Below, one piece after another: positions 57,332-64,000 of a stretch of DNA of 64,000 nucleotides. The position numbers were made by a program, and so were the translations under genes. The notes below the pieces were generated by a model that made no database searches, was not told the origin of the DNA, and saw nothing but the letters and a program-made list of their open reading frames with translations. Within the stretch, counting starts at the first letter, position 1; each line of letters starts with the position of its first letter. Source of the DNA: Tausonia pullulans (Eukaryota; Basidiomycota; Tremellomycetes; Cystofilobasidiales; Mrakiaceae); the NCBI GenBank assembly GCA_951802195.1, contig OX637620.1:1426001-1490000 (forward strand), read 5' to 3'.

Positions 57332-60300
57332 ATGGAGAAGACCGCTCTCGCGCGCGAGACCTTCATGCCGTCCATGTCAGCAACGCCCGTCCCGGTCGAC
57401 AAGCTCTCCCGTCCTAGTCTCCAGTTGCGCACCACGGGCGAGGTTGTCGACCCGTTCTCCGAGCCGTTCGCGAAGCCCGAGCCAGACGACGGTTCCGTCA
57501 CGCCTGCCCTGGGGGACTCTCCTCCGACGGGCGATGAATCGGGTGGGGACACCAAGTCCAGCAGCGGACAGCGGGTCTCGATGTATGTTCAGGCGTTCGA
57601 AGGTACGTCTGGCCGTCCGTCCTGTCTCGTCGCCTCTCCTGCCACGTGTGAAGCCCTCCTCGCTTACCGTGTCGTTGCGGGGAATGCTCACCCGCCTCGC
57701 ATCCTTTCAAGATATGCTTAGCACAGTACTTGCCCAGGAGTCATACCTCTTCACAGAACACGAGATCAGCACTTTTTCCAGCTATCGTGCCCTTTCGTGT
57801 GAGTGTCGACGGATTGAGGTCGTGGAAGCTTGAGGCGCGTCTCGGTGGTGGTCGCCTGCCACTCCTCTTTCGCAAGCGTGTCCGTCTCAGGTGTCCTCCT
57901 TGCTTCTGACCAAAAGTCCGTGGATCTTTCCAGACAACGCAAGCTACCTTCTCGTCCGCCTGCTCCTCCGCCAGCCTCGCATTCACCGCCTCTCGCATCT
58001 CGCCCAGAGCTACGGCGGCGAACTCGGTCCACACCTCGAAGCGGCCGTCGACGAGCTCTGCGTGCCACTTACGGACGGCGTCGAGGCCGCTGCTCTATTA
58101 GCAGTGGAGCCTTCGTCAGCACTGGTAGACGAACCATCCTCCGATCCGAGGAACAAGGAGACAAATACGGTTGTCATCGATCTCACCGAGGATGAGGAGC
58201 AGGAAGATCCGGATCTAGCTCGCGCGCTCAGAGAGAGCCTCAAGTCACTCAACGGCCTACGCCCTGGTGGACCCTCGAGGACGGCCTCTTCTTCTTCATC
58301 TTCCTCGTCTGCACCCGCGTCGCGGAAGGGCAAAGAGAGGGAGAACCTAATCGTCGAGGGGAGCGCCGGCCAGCTCTCGGCGGACATCGTGGCCGCGCTC
58401 TCGCTCGAGTCCAAGCCGTTGGACCTCTCTTGGTTCTGTCGATCGGCCGAAGACGAGGACGAGGAGAGGCTCCTGAGGTGCCTTCGACTGGATGAGCTTC
58501 GCGAGGTCGCCAAGGGCATGAAGATTGGGAAGAACGGCATGACGGTGAAGTCTCGACACCAAGCGCATGGCAATCTGGGCAGAACCCTGACTCGGCGTCG
58601 TCATCATCTCTTCAGTACGATGCCCTCATCAGCACCCTCCTCTCTACCTCTAGGACACAGTCTGTCCTTGCCTTCCCGGTCATTCCACGCACCGGCATCC
58701 CGTCAAACGGCAAAGGCAAGATCGCTGCCAAACCGAGCTTCTTTGCGGCTTCGCGAAATAAGCAGAGCACAATCTCGTTCCCGTCCAACACTCCAATAGG
58801 TGGAGCAAACGGCGGCGTCAAGACCTCGCTCGTGAGATCGAGACTCACGACCATCATCAAGGGCATCATGGGCCGGACGGTCATCATCAACCCGGATATC
58901 CGACGGCTCTGGAAGCGTCTCAACCTCGTCTTCTACAGAAGGTAAGCGCGTGTCTGTGCTGCTTCCACCAGGGTCTGCATCTGATATTCCGTTGGTCTTC
59001 TGAGTACTACCGCTCCTCCCTCGCTGCTTCTCCCCCAGATCCTCACCAAGGCACATAAGCGGACCTACCCGTCCTATCCGTCGGAGCGCACCCTCTCCCT
59101 CTTCCCGACGCGATCGGCCCTCATCCAGTATGAACAGGCGCTGCTGCTTGAACTTGAGGTCGATGATGCGTGAGTATCGAGCGCACGACCAGCTGAGCAC
59201 AGAGCTGATGTCTGACTCGCTTCATTCCTTCGTAGGCTTGGCGAGCAAGAGACTCTCAACGGCCGCCGACCTTTCGCAAAAAACATGGGTCCAAACGGCA
59301 AGCCCTCATTCGGCAATACGCTCGGTCGGCGCGAAGGCGCTGAGGTCGTCAGGGGGATCTTCCAGCTCATCTACGACAGGTGGAAGGTCCTCGTCGCGGA
59401 GGCGAAAGAGGCTGGCTTCGAAGGGTTGGTTCCGCGGGCCATCGCAGATCGCTTCCAGCCTGGTGAGTGATCGGCCTACGCCCGGTTTTGAGCCGCAAGG
59501 GTTATAATTGAGGGATGATGTCGTGTTCAGGTCATGTCTTCACCCGGATCATGTACAAGAGCGCCTACTGCCTTGGAGTGCTCCACGATTTTGACAAGGA
59601 GTGCGAGGTGCTCCGAGAACTGCTGGGGCAGAGGATCTGGCGTCGAGGCAAGCGAGGGTGAGTTGGATGTCGACATCGTACTTGCTGCCCAGAGGATCTT
59701 AACTTTTCGATGGTCTCATCGGGGACAGGGCGTGGTACGAACGACTGGCACTCATCCTCATGACGCATTACAAGGGCGAGGAGAGTCTTGAGAAGAAGGA
59801 AGAAGCTATTGACGTCTGTATTGACGGCCTCGAGGATGAAGACACCCATCTCAGTGAGTTCATCGTTGCGCTGCAGCAGTTCGACAGCTGAAGACGGGAC
59901 TGACGAGACTCTTCATTTTGCCTCTCTCGCACGTCCAGTTTACCGACCCTCATTGTCTAGACGACTCGCACGGCTCGAGAAGCAGCTCAAACTCCCCCCT
60001 GAGGAGTGTCACCGCTGCGAGGCCGAGCAGAAGACGAGCGAGATTGTCACCCTCGCTGCTGAGCGGATCCGCAGGCCCGTTCTCAACGGCAACGATAACG
60101 ATGAAGAGCTGGATGCGCTCGAGTTAGAGCGAGGTGTGCGCGGAGAGACGGCAGAAGGTGAGGCGGGGAAGGTATTGGGGTTGAAGAGTGCTTGGGTGGG
60201 GCGCGGAGGGCTCGAGGTGGGGGTCGAGCAGTGGGTGCTAGAGCAGTGGGAGGACAAGGGCTGGAAAGGGTGAGTGACTCGCGGGGACGTCGGAGGTCCA

Positions 60301-61484
60301 TCTTCTGATACGCGTCGACGTCTCGTCCAGGTTCCACGCCGAGGGCTCTATCCTCACGACAATATTTGGCTTGCTGTATATTCCCTGTTTGGTCTTCCGT
60401 CTCAATCTGTGCTGTCAGTCCTAACGGCGTCCTTGCTCCTCAGCTTCTGGGATGTCCTCTTCTCGCCCATGCCTGGAGCCTTTGAGACGGCGTTCCAGAG
60501 TGCGCCGCTGGACCTGGGAGAAGACTCCTTCGCTCGAGGTGAGAAGTGCAAGATCCAAGTGCAAGGGCGGTCAGAGATCTGACCCATCGCCTATCAAGCT
60601 CGATCTTGGCTCGTCACTAATCAACTGGCTGAGATCGAGGCCGGACGTGCCCCCGAGATCCTCGCCGCTGTAGATGACCGTGAACGCCCGACTGAGACCA
60701 TGTGTGTGGGCGTCCGGTGGGAGTACGGGAAGCAGGACCTTGTCGAGATTGTCGAAGTCAGCTCGAGCCGTTAGCAATCTTTACCTTCTCTCCTTTGCTG
60801 ATCAGCTTTAAGTTTGCAGTGTTTTGGTGGGACAGGACTCTCGGTCATCTGTCGGATGCTCTGTGAAGAATACGGACACCGAAACAGGCGCGTCCTTGGC
60901 TTTGCTCGATCTCTCTGGGCCCAGCTGATCAATCTGCGGCCGCCCTCTCCGTTCCTCAGCGGTGTCCCTGACCTCATGTGAACGCCTTACCTATGGACTT
61001 CCCTTTGAGCCCCAAACTAACCCCTGCTATCTTCTTCCATATCAGCGTCTGGCAGCGCTCGACGCTGTCCGTCCGCTTCATCGAAGTCAAAGGCCCGGGA
61101 GATCAGCTCTCCTCGACGCAGCGCGTATGGATCGACGTCTTTCTTTCAGCCGGCATCGCCGTCGAGGTCTGCCGGGTCGTCGAGAGGGAGATGGGGACGC
61201 CGAAATTGAGAGGGACAGAGAAGCCGGCTGCCCGGTCGAGGTCGAGCTCGGTCGGTGGTGGTTGTGTCAGCGGTAGCGGCGCAGGGAAGAAGCGTGGGAG
61301 GAGCATGAGCTCAAGCGTGATGAGGGACTACGGCGATGACGAGTACGACGGGGGTGGCAGGGGAGCGGGTGGCCCTGTCGCCTCACGCAGCAATCCGAAG
61401 CGTTGGAGGGCTTCGCGTTCGATGTCAGCGGTTCAGCTGCTGGCAGAGGCAGACGATGACGACATAGTATGTCTTGACGATTGA
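57332..61484 (+). CDS. FAN1: FAN1-type structure-specific nuclease (VRR-NUC)
   Basis: Fourteen exons: 57332-57602, 57712-57798, 57934-58544, 58616-58941, 59005-59169, 59236-59462, 59531-59657, 59729-59853, 59939-60269, 60331-60375, 60444-60538, 60599-60756, 60820-60977, 61046-61484; 1054 residues. The N-terminal FAN1 region is present (VLAQESYLFTEHEISTFSSY, LLRQPRIHRLSHLAQSYGG; LDLSWFCRSAEDEDEERLLR). The TPR-like middle includes RLALILMTHYKGEESLEKKE. The VRR-NUC end has FWDVLFSPMPGAFETAFQSA, ECFGGTGLSVICRMLCEEYG, then the PD-ExK catalytic residues GVPDLI and FIEVKGPGDQLSSTQRVWID. FAN1 cuts 5' flaps and unhooks interstrand crosslinks. No UBZ zinc finger is present, as in other fungi, but SUMO- and ubiquitin-binding-like motifs occur near residues 199-222. 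The segment around 60890-60960 may hold one further intron. Confidence 0.92.
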
Positions 61485-61899
61485 TTATAGTGTGTGTATG
61501 TCCTTTTTCCCCCGATTTCAAGTAGGTTTGGGTGTCAATGGAATTGTATCGTTAACCACGTTCGAGCTGTAGGGGAGGAGGGATGAAAGGGATGAGATGA
61601 TGGGCCGTTCAGGTCTTCGTACAAGGCGTGTTTTTCAAGGGAATATCTTTCCGTCGTCTCGTGACCCACGCACAAACTATGTAACTCTATCGACAGGTGA
61701 CGCTCATCTCTCCACAGCGACCCCGGGCGACCGAAGTGCGCCCTTCCACGTGGGCCCAACTCGGATGACGGGCCTTGGCGCTCGCTTGCACCCAACCACG
61801 ACCCTCTACATACTCTCCTCCAACAATTCATCCATTGTCCCTCCATGCTTCTATCCTCATCCATCTTCTCGAAGACTTGGATCTCATTCCCAGTGTTCA
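61485..61899. other. intergenic or 5' part of an unresolved gene
   Basis: Between the FAN1 stop and the GTAAGT donor at 61900. A 154-codon plus-strand frame opens at 61597 and crosses that donor, but its frame downstream is not the conserved-looking one. The minus strand is open too (61535-62095). Neither has a recognisable domain. Confidence 0.35.
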
Positions 61900-62221
61900 C
61901 GTAAGTCCTATGAGGTAAAAGAGAAGACCTGGCATGCACCAATATTTCTGCGTAACCTGTTCCAACGAAATCCAGATCTCCCATCTCCACATCGTGCGGC
62001 TCCCGAACATCATGCATATCTGCGTCTTCGAGCTGGCGCCTCGTCCCGGTGCGCACGGTAACTTGACCCGTAAAGTCACCATCGAGGCCGCACATAAGGT
62101 CATCAAGCGGTGGAAAGAGGAGAACGGCAGGGAAGAGGCAAATGGGAGCCCCTCGCTGGAGGGGGCCGTGGCGCCCATCATCTCACGCATAGTTGACCGA
62201 ATCATGGAGGCGCACCGTTGA
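61900..62221 (+). CDS. 3' exon of an unresolved plus-strand gene
   Basis: From an acceptor at about 61974 (AATCCAG) to a stop at 62219-62221, one frame reads ISHLHIVRLPNIMHICVFEL, then LTRKVTIEAAHKVIKRWKEE and AVAPIISRIVDRIMEAHR. Length, hydrophobic periodicity and lack of low complexity suggest real coding sequence. An intron 61900-61974 with a good GTAAGT donor precedes it. The matching upstream exon (DLDLIPSVH) has no in-frame start codon that I can find, so another tiny exon or an earlier intron is likely. If unspliced, an ATG at 61934 gives a 95-residue protein. Family unknown. Confidence 0.45.
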
Positions 62222-62720
62222 CTCTATGAGCAAACCTTCTTCCCAAAGAGCGTCCCGAGACAAAGGCTTGCAGACTTCTACAGGAAGTTCTCCATGGCAG
62301 ACGTCATCAGTTCCATCGTATATGCCTCTGTTGGTTCGCAGTGCCCTCTTCGCGTCGCCTCAAGGCGTCCTCGTCCTCACATTTTCCAGCTTCTCCTCCC
62401 TTACCTTTCTCTTTTGGTCATGTTCCGGAGTGCCTCTTCCATCTGTGGTGCGCATGATCTGGGGAGACGGTGGCACCCGGCTCTCACTGGGCGCGATCTG
62501 TTGGTCCGCTTATCTATACCTGTTTTTTCAGTTGGCTCGCTTGCATAGCTTTGCGATGGACACACAGCTTTAACTCAGTCAATAATAGCAACTACGCAGC
62601 TCTTTCGGTCTCGGTCTTTTCCTCCTTCGTCGAAGAGTGGGCAAGAACCTGACGCGGCCAACCGACGTTATGCAAGGTGGAATCATGCCTCAGCAGCTTC
62701 TCATCAATCCTTCCTGACCG
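62222..62720. other. convergent 3' intergenic region
   Basis: About 500 bases between the unresolved plus-strand gene and the stop of the bZIP gene. Thymine-rich at 62380-62430. No gene seen. Confidence 0.45.
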
Positions 62721-63956
62721 TCAGCCTCCATGCTCTTCCCCCATCTGCATCGCCAACAGCTCCTCCACCTGGTGACCGCCACTCTCGAGGCCTAGAGCAT
62801 GTGGGTCGCGCTCGTGACCGTGCTCCTGCTGTTGTGAGTAATGATGCAGCTCCTCGTGGTGTAGTTGAGGATCGAGGTAATGGGGTTCGGCGCCTTCATC
62901 GTAATGGCCGTGGTCCTCGTAATGATGCCCGTGCAATGCATCCACCGACGGGTCGTGTTCGTGCTCGTAATGCTGGTCGTGCAAGTGTGCGTCCTCCGGC
63001 GGATTGTGATGGTCCGGGTGGTGGTCGTGATGGTGGTGGTCCTCATGCGGCGGCAGGTCAGGTCGCGGAGCAGGCCCCTTGGCCGCCTCAAGGTCCGCGA
63101 GTTGGCGCTCAAGCGCGGCAACGCGGATCTTCTGGCGCTCCCGGAACCGTCGCTGCTTCTCGCGGTTCTTTTTCTTGGCGATTTCTTGCTTCGTGAGAGC
63201 CCGCTCAGCAGCCTCGCTCTCGGTGACTTTGCCGCTCGATCCAGGCGAGGTCCGAGAGGGAAGGCCAGGGGGAGGGGACGACTTCGGAGCGATCGGGGGA
63301 CATCTTGAGGGGGAGGATGGGGACGTGAAAGGGCCAGGATCGTGCACGCCGGGTTCGAAGTCGATTTGTTGTGGATGGTTGGGAGCGGGAGGGTGCGAGT
63401 CAGAGTGAGAGGAGTGCAGATGAGAGTCATAGGACGAGTCGCCATTGACAGGGGGAGCGGCGGGTTGATCGGGGTCGAAGGAGGGCAAGGGCTGGCCAAA
63501 GGGGGATAGGGATTGCTCGGTCGAATGCTCGGCCTGATGGGTGTACGGGTAGTAGGACTGCTCGCCCGGGCTGCTAGAACCGGTGGACGACGATGCAGCG
63601 GCCCCGTTGGCGGCGGCGTGGGTGATGGAGTCGTAAAAATTGGAAATGACGTCCGGATGAACATCATGGTGCAGGTCGTTGTGGGTGGCATCGCCGCCGT
63701 CAAGGGAGGCATGATATGGCTGAGTGGAAGGTCCGGCGACGGCATTGTGCGAGAAGGAGGATCGGCTCGGTCCCGCCTCCGCCGAGACGTCCTCACCGCC
63801 TATGTTGTCCCGTCGAAACTGCTCGACGAGCTGACCGATATCCTCCGGTCCCGCCTCGCCATGAAGGAGCGGCTCATCTCGAGCACTCGACGTCGGTAGG
63901 GATTGCTCGGCATCCGCCGGACTGGCAGTCTCCTGGGCGTTCAGCGCTTCTCGATG
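62721..63956 (-). CDS. His-rich bZIP transcription factor, 5' end outside window
   Basis: The stop is at 62721. The exon visible here runs up to an acceptor at 63957-63959 (GACTTGCAG on the minus strand), so the start and at least one exon lie beyond the right edge. 412 codons are seen. A Ser/Pro/His-rich region is followed by KKKNREKQRRFRERQKIRVA and LERQLADLEAA, a Yap1/Pap1-type basic region (N-x7-R) with a short zipper, at about 63090-63180. After the zipper comes a tail of about 95 residues with about 28 His, in HH, HxH and DHH clusters, ending in QVEELLAMQMGEEHGG. The His clusters suggest metal binding. No Cys-rich redox domain of the Yap1 kind is seen. Confidence 0.8.
   Translation of the reverse strand, partial: HREALNAQETASPADAEQSLPTSSARDEPLLHGEAGPEDIGQLVEQFRRDNIGGEDVSAEAGPSRSSFSHNAVAGPSTQPYHASLDGGDATHNDLHHDVHPDVISNFYDSITHAAANGAAASSSTGSSSPGEQSYYPYTHQAEHSTEQSLSPFGQPLPSFDPDQPAAPPVNGDSSYDSHLHSSHSDSHPPAPNHPQQIDFEPGVHDPGPFTSPSSPSRCPPIAPKSSPPPGLPSRTSPGSSGKVTESEAAERALTKQEIAKKKNREKQRRFRERQKIRVAALERQLADLEAAKGPAPRPDLPPHEDHHHHDHHPDHHNPPEDAHLHDQHYEHEHDPSVDALHGHHYEDHGHYDEGAEPHYLDPQLHHEELHHYSQQQEHGHERDPHALGLESGGHQVEELLAMQMGEEHGG
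62760..63050 (-). repeat. histidine-codon-rich segment
   Basis: CAT/CAC codons in clusters with Asp and Glu, coding the His-rich tail of the bZIP protein. Imperfect repeats, no exact unit. The reverse strand and other frames are open only because of this composition. Confidence 0.75.
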
Positions 63957-64000
63957 CTGCAAGTCAGAGAGAAAGCCAGCAAGTGAGAAGATTGTCCAAC

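Noticed and set aside
61535-62095. 186-codon minus-strand open frame
   Set aside because: No domain, and the plus strand over 61974-62221 reads as better folded protein. Kept only as an alternative.
62792-63796. 334-codon minus-strand frame overlapping the bZIP gene
   Set aside because: It is the Thr/Pro/Arg-rich shifted frame of the His-rich coding sequence; the bZIP frame has clear domains.
1-64000. CRISPR array, operon-like cluster, secondary-metabolite cluster or mating-type locus
   Set aside because: No regularly spaced direct repeats, no pheromone, receptor or homeodomain genes, and no polyketide or peptide synthetase sequence are visible.

Overview
The window is a gene-dense, GC-rich nuclear segment of a fungus. 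Almost every gene is broken by many short introns of about 50-130 bases, with GTRNGT-like donors and CTGAC/CTAAC branch sites 10-30 bases before the acceptor. Products include Caf120/Skg3-type PH protein, Npl6/Rsc7, Nop53, Tim44, Cdc42, Arp3, Swp1 and a Jsn1/Puf2-type Pumilio protein. GC content, intron density and gene set suggest a basidiomycete, most likely a red-yeast relative of Pucciniomycotina (Microbotryomycetes). That placement is inference, not seen directly.

Layout. 0.3-6.1 kb: Caf120/Skg3-like PH protein (+). 6.5-8.0 kb: CPSF6-like RRM protein (-), divergent from ARP3 (+, 8.4-10.6 kb). 10.6-15.1 kb: gene-poor stretch with long G runs, tRNA-Trp(CCA), tRNA-Ser(AGA) and scattered coding-like fragments that I cannot assemble. 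15.1-15.7 kb: small orphan (+). 15.7-18.6 kb: F-box protein (-), divergent from SWP1 (+, 18.9-20.2 kb). 20.4-23.1 kb: RSC7/Npl6-like chromatin-remodelling subunit (-), divergent from the Pol III subunit RPC34 (+, 23.5-25.9 kb). 27.0-28.5 kb: CDC42 (+). 29.0-31.1 kb: TIM44 (+). 31.4-32.2 kb: orphan (-), 62 bases from THP3/LENG8-like SAC3 protein (+, 32.2-34.4 kb). 35.0-36.3 kb: mitochondrial SAP-domain protein (+). 36.6-38.3 kb: NOP53 (+). 38.5-41.9 kb: RFX-domain transcription factor (-) that also carries a Yap/Pap1-type bZIP motif. 42.4-43.7 kb: orphan (+). 44.2-45.9 kb: inorganic pyrophosphatase (+). 46.8-51.9 kb: RRM-Pumilio protein (+). 52.6-54.5 kb: LisH-CTLH-CRA protein (-), divergent from TAP42 (+, 54.7-56.4 kb). 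57.3-61.5 kb: FAN1 nuclease (+). 61.9-62.2 kb: exon of an unresolved gene (+). 62.7-64.0 kb: His-rich bZIP factor (-), running off the right edge.

Gene models were built by hand. For most genes I located every splice junction and checked that the summed exon length is a multiple of three and the domain reads through; exon lists are in the entries. The genes are mostly housekeeping and do not form one pathway. There is no CRISPR array, operon, prophage or secondary-metabolite cluster, and I recognise no complete transposon. The most unusual points are the RFX plus bZIP combination, an RPC34 nearly twice its usual length, a six-base exon in CDC42, SUMO- and ubiquitin-binding-like motifs in FAN1, a perfect 20-bp hairpin in an intron, and the gene-poor 10.6-15.1 kb stretch.
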